A stretch of DNA of 64,000 nt, from the NCBI GenBank assembly GCA_963556255.1, contig OY744613.1:48050546-48114545 (forward strand). The letters run 5' to 3'. The DNA is from Allolobophora icterica. Taxonomy: Eukaryota; Annelida; Clitellata; Crassiclitellata; Lumbricidae. Position numbers and translations under genes: made by a program. Positions 35,658-46,927 of this stretch are shown piece by piece. How positions within the stretch are numbered: position 1 is the first letter of the stretch; every line of letters begins with the position of its first letter. The notes under the pieces are model-generated. The model saw nothing but the letters and a program-made list of their open reading frames with translations. It did no database searches and was not told the DNA's origin.

Positions 35658-36489
35658 TTAAGAGAAGCATTTCAAAGAGTTCCAGAAAAGTGTCTTTTTG
35701 GCGATTTTCACAGTAGTGTACTTCACAATGTTCCATAAACTCCTTTCCAATTTCAAACATCTTGTCACACAGTCCACAGCCATAAGGTCCGATATAGGAA
35801 TTATTCATAACCACACTAATTGCTGATTGACTTGAATAAAGTTGTTTTTCACTTTGAATGGTTTTCTTGTTATGCTTAGACGAAATTACTTGTCTGGTTT
35901 CTTTTCTTGTTGAAAACTCCGAATCATTATTGGGGTATCTCTCAGTCATGCCAGACACACTGTTATTCTTGCATACTTTATCAGCATTGTGAATTTTCAC
36001 ATGGCTTTTGAGACTATGAATATGCCTACATGCTTTTTCACATAACTTGCACTGGTATGGTTTTTCTTCTGTGTGTTTTCTAATGTGACCTTTAACCCAT
36101 TTACCGCCGCTATTAGAAATAGCCACCGGATAAAGCTGTAACTAATACTAGGTCATCAATATGATGCCAATAAACTTCTGACAGTGCATTTTTATTGGAA
36201 CTATATGTAGTGTCCTAGTTATAGGACGTTGCGTTTTCGCAACATAGGCGGGAAAGATGTATTTGTTTACTATAATGATGTTCTATTAGTTATCGATTGT
36301 GTTCGCGGTCATTTCAATAAAAATTTTTTTGCATGCTGTAAACTGATTCAAGTTCAATGTAACTTGTTTCCATGGTATTGAGCAAGGCACTTGACGTGCA
36401 TGCGATACACGTGTAGTACGTGGTTCTGTGGCACAACCGACAACGCAGTCGACGACCATCTTCATTCTTGGCAATGATGTGCAATGCTG

Positions 36490-36620
36490 TGCATCATAGG
36501 CGTAGACTCTGGGAGGGGAGCCGGGGCATGTGCCCCCCAATAATTGGGGTGGACTGTACATTCGATGCAACAAGTGTAGAATGAAGAACCAAATACCCAC
36601 CCCCCCTATTTTGGACAAGT
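36490..36620. repeat. 130-bp interspersed repeat (inverse of 2345-2475 and 3193-3323)
   Basis: Shared in opposite orientation: gtagactctgggaggggagc, ccggggcatgtgcccc, aattattggggtggactgta and caagtgtagaatga. It is probably a short DNA element or SINE. Confidence 0.8.
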
Positions 36621-36663
36621 GTACGCCAGTGCTGTGCATAGGCCTACAGTGTACTCTGTGTTA

Positions 36664-37178
36664 TCAGGCTAAACACCTCGTCATCCCAAAATTCTTAAAA
36701 GACTCGCTCTTGCTTATCACCTGTTTGATTAACTGCCACATCTTTATCTTCTCCTTGTTGACAGGGCTCAATGTAAATTTTGGTTCTTGGCATTGCCAAT
36801 CCTCTTTCGTTGGCTTAGAAGACTTAGGCGGCTTTGAAGGTAGTCGTTGCTTCTGGGCCGGCAAGGGCGTTGAATCCACTGACTCTTCCATCGGCGTATG
36901 GGTATCGGACACGAGAACCACTGCAGCATGTTTATTCGAAGGACACAGCTCCAGAATATCTTCAAAGTCTTCCAGGCGGCAGACTGATCTCGCCTTTCCG
37001 CAAGCTGCTGCCTGGAAGACTTGTACCTTGCTGACACCCGTGGCTTTCTTCTTGACTTCGATTGCGTTTCACGCGAGGTATGCCTAGTGGGCGGTGACCG
37101 TTGGTTTGACATTGATGCATCAGTGCAATGGACTTCCACATGCCCGGAAACGTCTTCTGGCATCACATCGGTAGTCAT
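36664..37178 (-). pseudogene. piggyBac transposase N-terminal relic
   Basis: Two overlapping minus frames (37178-36768 and 36921-36664) give a basic/Ser-rich N-terminus and then PTKEDWQCQEPKFTLSP, which resembles the segment just before the catalytic domain in piggyBac transposases. A frame change lies between 36920 and 37000. The rest of the transposase is missing. Confidence 0.45.
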
Positions 37179-39096
37179 GAGCTAATTTCCGTCAAAATGC
37201 TCGCTATCGCTTTGCTAATCAACTTAGGATGGGGGTGGTGATATCATCTTCTTCAAATATCATTGGGACAGCCTCCCTCAAGCAATAGAACTTCTTCCTC
37301 AGCCTCCTCTGAAAAATTCAATGTGCATCTTTCAAAGTAGAGTGGCAGCACTGAGCACGCCATCATTTATGAATCACTAAACTGAAATTGTTGCAAGTAA
37401 TCGTAAACTGACATAAATTTATCTGATTCACTAGGTGTCAAATTGTGCATATCGCATTCCGCCGAAGTTGCGAAAACGCAACATCAAAATTTCGGACATT
37501 GGGGTATCGGCATATAATGAGACATACTATTAATAAACAAATAATATTAAATACTCACCTAAGTACTTCAAAAGAGACAGGATCGCTTCTTAGAAATATA
37601 ACGTCTTATGGCAGAAGAAAATTCTTGAACAAAACCACTAGTTAGACGTCAAAAACCACGAATTTTGCGCAACTCAAAAAAAATTGCAGACAACAGCAAA
37701 GAATATATTTTTGATACCAGCAGACGTAGTGAACACTCAGGAAGTAAGACAAAATGAATTTGCGTGAATTTCTCGAGTCTTCATTTTTTTTCAAATTTCC
37801 AAACAGTGCGTTGCGTTTTCGCAACGTTGGCGGCAAATGGGTTAAGATGTTCATTTCGTGCAAACGTTTTGTTACATAATCTACATAGGTATGGTTTTTC
37901 GCCTGTGTGGGTTCTTGTGTGGTCTATCAGGTGACATTTCTTTGCAAATGCTTTCTCACATAAATTGCACCTGTGTACCTGTAGTTTTTCTCCAGTGTGT
38001 GTTCTTGTATGGCATTTAAGGGTATTTCTATGTGTAAATGCTTTCTCACATAAATTGCACCTATATGGTTTTTCTCCAGAGTGGGTTCCTGTGTGGACTC
38101 TCATGTGACTTTTGCTTGCAAATGCTTTGTCACATAAATTGCACCTGTGTAGTTTTTCTCCAGTGTGTATTTTTGTGTGCTCTATCAGATGACCTTGCTG
38201 TGCAAATGCTTTGTGACATATATTACAAATGTATGGTTTCTCTCCAGTGTGTGTTCTTGTATGGATTTTAAGATTATATTTCACTGCAAATGCTTTCTCA
38301 CAAAAGGTGCAGCTGTATGGTTTTTCTCCTGTGTGGGTTCTTGTGTGGTATATCAAGCGACTTTTCTTTTCAAATGCTTTGTGACATATATTACAAATGT
38401 ATGGGTTTTCTGCAGCGTGGACTCTTGTGTGGTATTCCAGACTCTTTTTATGTCCAAATGTGGCACTGCATAACTTGCATTTGTATGGTTTTTCTCCAGT
38501 ATGGATCTTGCATGGTCTATCAGATGACTTAGCCACGTAGATAAACTGTGGCATAAGTTGCATTTGTATGACTTCTCTCCCGTGTAGTTTGTTTGGATCC
38601 ACGAGTTGGCGATTCAGGCATGAAAACATTTTGTCACATAAACTGCGATGGAAGGTTTTTTCTACAATAAGTAGACATTCGAGGGTAGTAAAAAATACAG
38701 AATGAACTCCTCGTGTGAACGACGTGTGATGTTTTATAGGTAGGAAGAGTTCTTCATCAATTCCAAACACATCTTCCATAAGATTGAAAATGTGCGCACC
38801 AGAAACGAGTCTAAACTAGCATTTGGCGATCATGTACAATCGGGGTGCCTAATCATAGCCACAAATTTTAAAATCCAGCTTCCACTCGCAGGTATACCTT
38901 GTTAGTCACACAATTACATAGGTTACACTGACCCTGACCCTAATCCCTAACCGGGCACGGGTAAAATGCTGATTTGCTGATTGCTGATTGGCGACGGGTA
39001 AAATGCTGATTGGAAAAAATGCTGATTGGTCATATGCTGTTTGAGTACAATGCTGTTCGAAAATGCTGATTTTAACAACAGAATGTAACAAATCGG

Positions 39097-39098
39097 TC

Positions 39099-39163
<65 letters not shown>

Positions 39164-39213
39164 CATTATCATATTATTATTATTATCATTATTATTATTA
39201 TTATTATTATTAA
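39097..39213. repeat. (ATT)n microsatellite
   Basis: About 35 ATT units with a few ATC interruptions; poly-Ile and poly-Asn ORFs here are artefacts. Confidence 0.96.
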
Positions 39214-39547
39214 TCAATTATACTGATTGGTGTGTAAAATGCTGTTAAGAGAATGCGGATTGTATTCTACTACATATACAAAATTTAGTTTAAGGTATTT
39301 AGTTACACTTAATTACCAATTAACTACTATATGCACATACCACAAATGTAGGCTACTTTTCTTTCTGTTAGAAAAACTAAGATATAGATTGTGATACCAT
39401 CGTGGACATGAATCACACCCAATTCAATGATTATTTTTATTTTTTTTAAGTTTTGTCTTTGCATTTCTATGGGGAAAATCAGCCACGACATTCTTGTCAC
39501 TGTTGTAGTTGACGACAGAATTTGGACGATCCTTTCGAAAATTAAAA

Positions 39548-39785
39548 TATGGGGCATGGTGGCTCAGTGGTCAGTTCGGCGCCTTTTGACCGGAGGGTTG
39601 CAGGTTCGAATCCCACTCTAGCTGCTGCGTACGGACCTTGGGCAAGCCCTTCACTCGCAATTGCTCGTGGCGCTTCGGCGTGAAAATTCCGGCACAGTAT
39701 CAAATGCTGTAGTTGGAAGCGCCTATGAGTAGTAGTTGACTTTGAGAGGCGCTATAGAAATATCCGGAATAAATAAATAATAAAT
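39548..39785 (+). repeat. tRNA-derived SINE, family B
   Basis: Head ggtggctcagtggtcagttc, B box gcaggttcgaatcccact, core acggaccttgggcaagccct and tail gaggcgctatagaaatatcc followed by (aata)n. The LINE-like tail suggests mobilisation by the local L2-type LINE. Confidence 0.88.
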
Positions 39786-40065
39786 GTGCTGTTTTGGTGA
39801 AGCACTTGCTCCATGTCTTGGGACCATCACAGATCTGGATATACATTCTGTCACACAGACTACTTTCGTTTGTGGACAGACAAAAATGCCAACAATATCC
39901 CTCAACTGTCCAATCATCCTTCTTAAAATCTTCCGACGAGGAGTAATGAAGAATTGATCCTCCCATCGGTTGATTAACAATTAAACTTGCTAACTGACTA
40001 TTAAAACACTCATAGATGTACTCATGACTGCAATTATTCCAATCCAAGGCATGTGAACACTCCAA
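39786..40065 (-). CDS. Unidentified frame inside the long-TIR element
   Basis: The minus frame from 40065 begins MECSHALDWNNCSHEY and has several Cys and Trp residues (DDWTVEGYCWHFCL). It then runs into the SINE tail, where the annotated stop lies at 39700. It resembles no family I recognise. It could be an exon captured by the transposon or part of its lost transposase. Confidence 0.25.
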
Positions 40066-40483
40066 AATTCAAAATTTTTAATAGGCTACACAATTATTTG
40101 GGGGTATTAATAGCGTTTTAAAAGTCTCGAATTTGTAAATTACAGTACCCTTCTTTGATCACTGCTTGCCTGGATTTTAGCTAGACTTTGTTAATATTTA
40201 AACAATATTGAAAACAACCAAATATATTGGGTTCTTTCCTCACTACTTGCCTCGATTTCAATGAGCATTTGTTGATTAAAGCAATATTGAAAACAACAAA
40301 GTTTATTGGCTTCTTTGATCATTACTTGTTTGGATATCAATCAGCATTTTACCCTTTGATTTGCTGATTTGGCTGTTAGGTAAAATGCTGACCAATCACC
40401 ATTTTCCAATCAGCATTTTACCCCTGACCAATCAGCAAATCAGCAATCAGCAAATCAGCATTTTACTCGTGCCCTCCCTAACC

Positions 40484-41370
40484 GACCCTCACGACGCTTA
40501 CCGTGACCCTAACCGACCCGCACGATGCAAAGACACCCTCCCAGATAGTACATACGCACCCAGATTGTACACGATCGCCTAGCACTTTTCTTGTGTTGAC
40601 TAGTAATTATAAAATATAAGAGAAAATTAGGAAGAGAAGTAAATATAACTAACATATGAAGAAGACGTAGTTACTAACACTTATTGTCTTTGTCAATCTC
40701 ATAAAATGGCGTTATTCGAAGAAATAAAAATTAAAATGGAAGTTGGCTCTGCAACATTTCTGCCATCTTACGATAGAACTTCCTCAATAGGGGGGGGGGG
40801 GGGAGGACATTCAAAATGCAGATTATAAATGAGTAAAAAATTACAAATGCAGACGCCTCCATCTAAATTTCAAAATTTAATACTGTTTTAACACCTCGCT
40901 ACAACCTTCCTGAGAGACGAAAAGGTCAGTGAGGAGATTACCTAAAACCCTATGCATTGCACTAAAAATTCTAAACACACAGGGTCTAGTTGTGATTCTA
41001 ATCCCCGTCCAGCACCTTTGTCATTGAACTATAGGACACTCCACACAAGTTGTAGTTCCCAGTGTTTACAAACATCCTTTTTCTGCCAGGGCCGTTGACG
41101 TCGATTTTACCTTACTTATTTTATACACAGAGATATTGCACGCCTACAGCGCCTTAATTCAAACTTAAGAGCGACATGTAAACTTTAGCGCCACCAGATC
41201 CTGGTAAATGATGCAGAAAAATGACACATGATGACTGCTTTTTAAAAAAAAGTCTGAGAGAATGGCGATCTAAAGAACAATAGCTACATCTTTTGAGTAG
41301 GCCTAACAGTTACAGACTGTATATAAATTATGTGGAAAAGCGCAAATAAGAAATAATATTATACTTGGTA
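40484..41370. repeat. Telomere-like fragments and interspersed repeat (40985-41335)
   Basis: Degenerate ccctaaccgaccc units lie at 40475-40520, and a G-run at 40792-40804. The stretch 40985-41335 pairs with 22050-22460. No gene is present. Confidence 0.6.
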
Positions 41371-41394
41371 CTCCGTGGGACCCTACTTACTAGG

Positions 41395-41515
41395 TTCTCC
41401 CTCTGTATTGTTCGTCGTTTAAAGACTTTTCTGTTTCCGCGAGGCTCACACGCTGAGATCGCCTCTGAATAGTTCACACTGTGAGAGGCGCTTTATAAAT
41501 TCTCAGATACCATAC
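41395..41515 (+). pseudogene. L2-like LINE 3' end
   Basis: The terminus reads gcctctgaatag ... gagaggcgctttataaattctc and ends in a (atacc) type tail; a short upstream piece resembles the basic LINE C-terminus. Confidence 0.5.
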
Positions 41516-41877
41516 CATTATTAATCTGCAACATTTTAGAACATTAGTCAAAAAATCTACTAACACTCTATGAGATTATTGGGTTGATTTGTATATCTGA
41601 ACATATAAATGAAAGGATTGTTACTGATTTCGTATATCGCCTGATGATAATAAATTAATTATAGAACTGAGAATTTGCAGCTTCTATCGAAAAAAGGATA
41701 TCACGCAGTCGTTATAATACAATAGTCCAACAGATATAATCAGAACACCAACAGTCCAAAACACCGTTTTCCATAGGCCTACTCCATAACGTAGTCAGTA
41801 ATTTTCAACGAATTTCAAAATATTCAAGTCATCGAAAAATATAGCCACGGAATCCCGAAACAGGTCACACCATATAA

Positions 41878-42110
41878 TAATAATAATAATAATATTTATT
41901 CTTTAATTAAGCGCCTGCAAACGCACTGCGCTGTACAAGTACATGTTATGCGATAAATCTTAACTACTAACAGAACAGACAGCCTGCAATAGGCCTACAC
42001 GGCGCAAATTGCAGCCTACAAAGCATGTCCGCCTATGGGACTCGATCTCTGTACCTCTCGCACTCTACGCCAAATGTTATCCAATGCGCTATCGGCCCCC
42101 CCCCCTATAT
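41878..42110 (-). repeat. tRNA-derived SINE, family C
   Basis: On the minus strand the A-box-like gatagcgcattggataac and B-box-like gagatcgagtccc are followed by a LINE-like tail and (att)n. The plus-strand view shows (aat)n then tttattctttaattaagcgc. Confidence 0.65.
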
Positions 42111-42149
42111 ATACACATATTACCACACGGAGATAAAAGGACAGACGGA

Positions 42150-42510
42150 GAACTTCATTTCATAAAAATACCTGAGCTTATCCACCTCAAAATCTGATCA
42201 CTAACCTAGCTACAACTTCCCACAATAGCCTACTCTCAGCTCAAGATCTTCGCTAACTCTTCACCACCCAGATAATCAGTTCTTTCTCAACACCCCGGTC
42301 ACTATTTATTTGAAGTTCACCAACCGAGCTATATCCCACGCTGCACCACCAACTCTCTTCCCTCCGAATTCCGTAAATTTTCGGTTCATTTGTCATCATT
42401 GCCAGTCACCCACCACATAATTATGTATCTCAGGGTCCTCTAGCTATCACCCACCAGGCTTTGCACTAAAAACTGAAGTAGGCTACCCGGTGTCGCCTCT
42501 TCACGAATTC
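42150..42510 (+). pseudogene. L2-like LINE fragment (second family)
   Basis: Plus-strand pieces resembling KIPELIHLK, a QDLR-LFTTQ block and a decayed LPSEFRKFS segment line up with the 27.1-kb copy. There are many stops. Confidence 0.5.
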
Positions 42511-42569
42511 GTAAATGAAAATTTACACTTGTTTATAATTACAGCAACCATATGGCCTGACGGGGTACG

Positions 42570-42705
42570 GAAATTTCGCCCCCGGAAGATTCGCCTCCGG
42601 CATCTATGATGAAAATGTAACTAAGGCTAGAAGCTGGATCGACGGGGGCGAAACTTCCGGGGGGGGGCGAAATGCCGGGGGCGAATCTTCCGGGGGCGAA
42701 AAGTC
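42570..42705. mobile_element. Small inverted-repeat element with the same core unit as 1752-2040
   Basis: Left arm ttcgcccccggaagattcgc and right arm gcgaatcttccgggggcgaa are exact inverse copies. Between them is a single core unit, gatgaaaatgtaactaaggc then tagaagctggatcga, matching the tandem units of the 1752-2040 element. Confidence 0.7.
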
Positions 42706-42939
42706 CTAGAACCGGCCTGGCATTGCTCATTTTAAACTAATTGTTCGGATGAGATTTTTTAACACCATTTCAAAGGGCGTCACGCCATTTAAGGTCCTCG
42801 TGTACAGACCGTGCTAGTTCGAGATTTAAAAATATCTTAAATAATCCACCATCGGGAGGAGAACCGGGATCCGCATAATCTCTTACACAGAGGAGTATGA
42901 GACGCAACCTACATGTAGCCTACGCTCATATCAAAGTAG

Positions 42940-43260
42940 CTAACTGGGCCAACGCTCTAACTCATCTGGTCTATCCCCTTCCAATTCTCGATCTAAACGA
43001 TTCCCGCCTTTGCAGCTTTACTCCACCTCATCTGACCTACTGGAACCCGACACTCACCTCCGTTTGACTATCTTTTGGGCAATCCGTCTGAATCGACGCA
43101 GCGCTCGTGAGTAAGCTGGTGCCCTGCGTTAAAGCTTTCGAATGGCGCTTTAGAAATGTGGTTTACGATTACAAAAGAAATTAGCAAAGATGGACAGTGC
43201 TTTGCGCTTAGCTGTAGAGTGGCGCTCTAGAAAATTGGAGTTTGTGATTACGATAGCATT
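42940..43260 (+). pseudogene. Two successive L2-like LINE 3' ends
   Basis: One terminus lies at 43085-43180 (gcgctcgtgagtaagctggt ... atggcgctttagaaatgtgg). A second truncated one lies at 43190-43260 (gagtggcgctctagaaaatt). Both end in gattacga-type repeats. Confidence 0.65.
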
Positions 43261-43559
43261 ATAATAATAATAATTATGGTGAAGCCCCGAGAAAGTCACT
43301 TACCAACAGTAAGTTCAATCGCTAGATGTCAGAAGAAATGGTAATCCACGTTATGATTATTTCGTATCTTTTACTTTAACGCCATTTTGACGACGTTGCG
43401 TACAGAACGGTTGATAACGTCTCGTTTTATGACTGTCCTAGTTTCTTTACTTATTTCCACGTCTTTCAATAAGTTGACATTTAGGTACTATTATATTTTA
43501 TATTTATTTACAACTGAAGCTTATTTTGATCCACGCATATTTTACAACAAGTGACGCAA

Positions 43560-43735
43560 ATATAACTATTTTCTTCCTGACTGACTCCTTTGGATCTTGA
43601 CCTGGAACCGATTTGACCCCCCCCCCGCCTATCGATTTTGATTTGTCTAGGCGCCTGTGAATAAGCTGGTTCCCGCGACTTCGCTTTTTGGGCGCTGTAG
43701 AAATCCGGAGATTACTATTACGATTACGATATTAA
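43560..43735 (+). pseudogene. L2-like LINE 3' end
   Basis: A terminus of the same family: gcgcctgtgaataagctggt ... gggcgctgtagaaatccgga then gattacta/gattacgat. Confidence 0.65.
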
Positions 43736-44089
43736 TGATCCAGGTATTTACCCCTCTCTCTGTATTTGTCTCTGTTTCTGTCTGTCTGTCTGCTTCTCTC
43801 TAAAACATTTGAAAGGTAAATAAAAGCGCTACAGAAATACAGATCTGAAATGTTCAGAAACGCACATGCACATGCTTACTTATAATTATATGAATACGCG
43901 CTTTAACAGATGTCTGCATGGCTGCTCTGAATTCATAATTCTTCAAGCTGACCATAAATGGTTTTCTCAATGTCTAAGCAATTGCACGCAGTTTGTTATT
44001 TTGAAAAGTGCTTAAAAGAACTCGCATGGGTTTGGTCATGCTTCCATGTTGTAAAGTACGGGTTCCATATTCCATGTTATGTAGTTGAG

Positions 44090-44300
44090 TGTGTCATGAC
44101 AAATGGTTCAGAGACAAATCTTCACGATTTATTTTAATCGAGAATGGAGCTTCTAGTTTCAGTTATATATTAAACGATAATGCAGTTTCTCATTTGAGCT
44201 CTATTTTCATCGGCCATCCAGCTTCTAGTTTCAGCTATGTGTTCATCGCTCATGCAGCTTCTAGGTTGAGAGTTATTTTCTCGGCCATCCAGCCTCAGCT
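44090..44300. repeat. 36-bp minisatellite, third locus of the shared core
   Basis: About four units of cttctagtttcagctat plus a ttcatcggccatccag block, the complement of the unit at 1860-2010. They are preceded by catgacaaatggttcagaga, which matches the terminal motif of that element. No right inverted end was found. Confidence 0.65.
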
Positions 44301-45130
44301 AATGTTTAAATGTTACTTTTTCTTTTGACATCCTTTCTATACATATGCTCAAAGAGACTCAATTTCCTTCTCATTTTTGTTTGTATTTGATCTTCCTTAA
44401 TATTCAGTCTTATTAAAACTACGTCATATCCTGGTCAGTATTTTGAATTGTTCATGATTCACAGGCATAAGGAACAGCTGTAGATATTTACCACAAAAAA
44501 CATTTAGTGTAACGAAAAAGGTGCTTAGTCGTTCTAGTAGCAATAGTTTTAAATGTATAAGCCTAATAGACTTTCCTTATCATTATAAACCGATGACACG
44601 AAAATTTGTTGCCTCAGAGAGAGTTTTTTGGTAATTGAGAAGAAACTATAATGTGAAAACTGAAGTTGCAGGAAAACTCTGGTTTTGCTCATGTAACATG
44701 AACTCACAGTTTTGTCTCTTTTTTCAGCCAAGGATTGGTATGCGATGGTCATGTTTAGGACATTCAGTGCTTAAGAGGGCTGATTGTTTTTGGCCTACAG
44801 TATTTATTACCATGCCAGATCTATAAATAAGTGATGACTTTTGCATTCATAGGTACTTTAAAGTAGAACAGAATATAATATTTAGCTGTATATGTACTAA
44901 CCTGCTGTAAATATTTGCCACTCATTGCAGCAGTTGTCAACAGAAGAATATGTGAAACGACTTTGATGATAGTTATATTACATTGAGCGCTTCTTTAAAC
45001 AGAGTGCAGTGATAGGTATCCTAGTAGTGAACAGATGTCCATCTCTTTTCAACGACTTTATTGTTCATTGGTTTTATTCAAGAGCAGCTTGGTTTTACCT
45101 AACATTAAATGTGACAACTAACAAGCCTAC
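44301..45130. other. Non-coding 5' flank of the CENP-B-like frame
   Basis: No gene is identified. Candidate splice acceptors (cttttttcag at about 44727) exist, but none can be tied to an exon. Confidence 0.35.
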
Positions 45131-45135
45131 CAAGC

Positions 45136-45696
45136 ATGGCTGAAGCAGGTCGAAAGAATTATTCTCTTTCACTGGCTATGAAAGTTAAGCTTCTAGAATT
45201 AGTTGATAAGGGTGACAAACTTAAAAGTGAAATCTGCAAGGCATACAGAGTACCTAATTCAACTCTGTCAACCATCATAAAAAATCGTGAGAGAATAACA
45301 TCAGCATTTGAACAACGCCAATTTGAACCGGGGCGAAAACGCTTGCGTAAATCAAAGTACGATGATTTGGATAAAGCATTGCTTGCTTGGTTCAAAGAAG
45401 CACGCGCACGACACGCTTCGATCTCTGGTCCTGTTTTGATGGCAAAAGCCGATGAACTTTCCAACGAGCTTGAAATCGACTTCAAAGCAAATGTAGGATG
45501 GCTTGATAGGTTCAAAGCGAGAAATGGAATTATATTAAAGAATAACTGTGGTGAGGCTAGTCGATTTTCCAGTGCTATAACTGACGATTGGATGACAAAA
45601 ACCCATATGGCAATGTTGAAAGACTACCCGTATAAGGGCATCTTCAATGCAGAATACGGGGTCGATGCAATCAATGAGGTATTTGAACTTTATTAA
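45136..45696 (+). CDS. CENP-B/pogo-type DNA-binding protein, truncated before the DDE core
   Basis: This 186-codon frame has a pipsqueak/CENP-B-N helix-turn-helix at about residues 8-55 (LAMKVKLLELVDKG, then YRVPNSTLSTIIKNRERI). A Tc5/CENP-B second helix-turn-helix follows at about 75-130 (LLAWFKEARARHASISG ... VGWLDRFKARNGI). The frame continues to KGIFNA, exactly where pogo/Tigger transposases begin the first catalytic motif (N-A-D-E-T-G). Here the sequence diverges to EYGVDAINEVFELY and stops. A possible splice donor, gag|gtattt, lies at about 45679. It is either a DNA-binding-only domesticated protein or exon, or a pogo element cut off by decay. Confidence 0.7.
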   Translation: MAEAGRKNYSLSLAMKVKLLELVDKGDKLKSEICKAYRVPNSTLSTIIKNRERITSAFEQRQFEPGRKRLRKSKYDDLDKALLAWFKEARARHASISGPVLMAKADELSNELEIDFKANVGWLDRFKARNGIILKNNCGEASRFSSAITDDWMTKTHMAMLKDYPYKGIFNAEYGVDAINEVFELY

Positions 45697-45699
45697 CCT

Positions 45700-46220
45700 T
45701 ACTTTGATATTAAAGTAGGTCTCTATGTTTAAATTTCCCACTATTATTTGTTTTGTCTTGTAAATTTGTTTTATTACCCTTTAAATTAATTATCATTTAT
45801 AATTAAGTTGTGCTCTATTGTGTGGTTTATGTATGTATTCTGTTATTGATATTCATTATCTCTTATCAACATTTGGTATTTGTGTTTTTGGCAAATGGTT
45901 ATATTAAAAATGTGGAGACTGGATATTAAGACAAAATATGGTTAAAATTAAATTGTTCAAATGTTAAATAATATGCACACTAATTCTTCATAAGCTGTTT
46001 CCTATGTCAAGTTCTATCAATTGGTCATCGTGATCTATTTTCAGAATCTCAATTCAATAGAATAGCTGGTGTGCTATGAAAATTGGTCTACTAATGTTTT
46101 CTTATCATGATAAAATATTTCCATTGGCATTTAGTAGTTATTTTCTTAAAGGTGAGGCTATCCATTACGACATGGCACCAGACATTCACTAAATTTGTTG
46201 TATGCATCAGGGCAATGCTC
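45700..46220. other. AT-rich spacer, no gene seen
   Basis: There is no coding support and no recognised repeat. Confidence 0.4.
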
Positions 46221-46224
46221 TTCT

Positions 46225-46830
46225 GATTTTATTCCTGTCATTTTTACAAAAGTATTGAATCTCAGTCAATAGAAATTCAACTGTACGTTTACTTACAAGT
46301 AGTGGTTACATGATCTCCAACTGTGAGCACTGTGTTACATTTGTGTCCATTGAAACTGTTTCTGTGTTAGTGCTTTTTCTGATTACTTAGGATAGAAAAT
46401 TCACTCGTAACCTTGTAACGTAAACAAGTCGCCTGTAGCTTGTGTCATTTCATGTTCAACTTAAAACTTGTCAGTTTCGGATTGCATATACACCATACGC
46501 TGTGTCTCTATCTCAACGGACTGATCTTCTGAGGGTTAACTTGACTGAGGGTTGGCTATGGTGCGCCATCGGTATATGCCTTGTGTATTATACACCGGCG
46601 CTTTAGAAGTTGCTAATTAAGAGTAATAATAATAATAATGACAATAATAATAATGACAATAATAATAATAATAACAATAAATAAATAAATAATAATAATA
46701 ATAATAATAATAATTATAATAATAGTAATGACCATAAGCTCCAAGCTTAACTAATCTTTCAGTAGGCAGTATCTTAGAGCTTGAGCAATCTTAAATAGCT
46801 CGGGCGAAATAATAATAATAATAATAACAA
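46225..46830 (+). repeat. Retroelement 3' end (pair with 23240-23612) plus (AAT)n
   Basis: About 395 bp are homologous to 23240-23612 in the same orientation. They end caccggcgctttagaagttg and then run into interrupted (AAT)n from 46624 to about 46725 and again near 46808. Confidence 0.8.
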
Positions 46831-46927
46831 TGGTCTAGGAACAACCCCAAATAAATTAAACTCATCTAACAACTATGTAGTGTTGTCTTGATAATTTTAG
46901 TTTGTTGAATATTTGTTCTGTTGTGAC

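Larger units (their letters stand above)
36096..37841. mobile_element. piggyBac-type element B
   Basis: It is flanked by TTAA (36092-36095 and 37842-37845). Ends are CCCATTTACCGCCGC and, inverted, ttggcggcaaatggg. Three copies of a 16-bp palindromic motif, gttgcgttttcgcaac or its complement, lie subterminally (36228-36243, 37467-37482, 37810-37825). It contains a 130-bp interspersed repeat (36490-36620) and a transposase relic. Confidence 0.92.
35554..38779 (-). pseudogene. C2H2 zinc-finger gene split by two piggyBac insertions
   Basis: The 5' part (38779-37842) holds a degenerate N-terminal region and seven full fingers plus the start of the eighth (YLCRLCNKTFARNEHL). Element B then interrupts it at TTAA 37842-37845. 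At 36092 the frame resumes with the rest of that finger (GHIRKH), one further finger, a linker of about 60 residues and the family module CGLCDKMFEIGKEFMEHC. The tail ENRQKDTFLELFE is cut at TTAA 35658-35661 by element A. Joining across one TTAA keeps the finger in frame, and the sequence beyond element A (34639 downward) matches the 3' end of the 46.9-kb paralogue. The gene is therefore broken but recently complete. Confidence 0.9.
38953..40474. mobile_element. Long-TIR DNA transposon with 9-bp TSD (Mutator-like)
   Basis: TCCCTAACC flanks both sides (38944-38952 and 40475-40483). The left end is GGGCACGGGTAAAATGC and the right end gcattttactcgtgccc. Both TIRs continue for over 100 bp as tandem variants of aaatgctgattgg and its complement. 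A 9-bp duplication with long TIRs fits Mutator-like elements, though the superfamily is inferred. It contains (ATT)n, a SINE and an unidentified frame. Confidence 0.85.
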
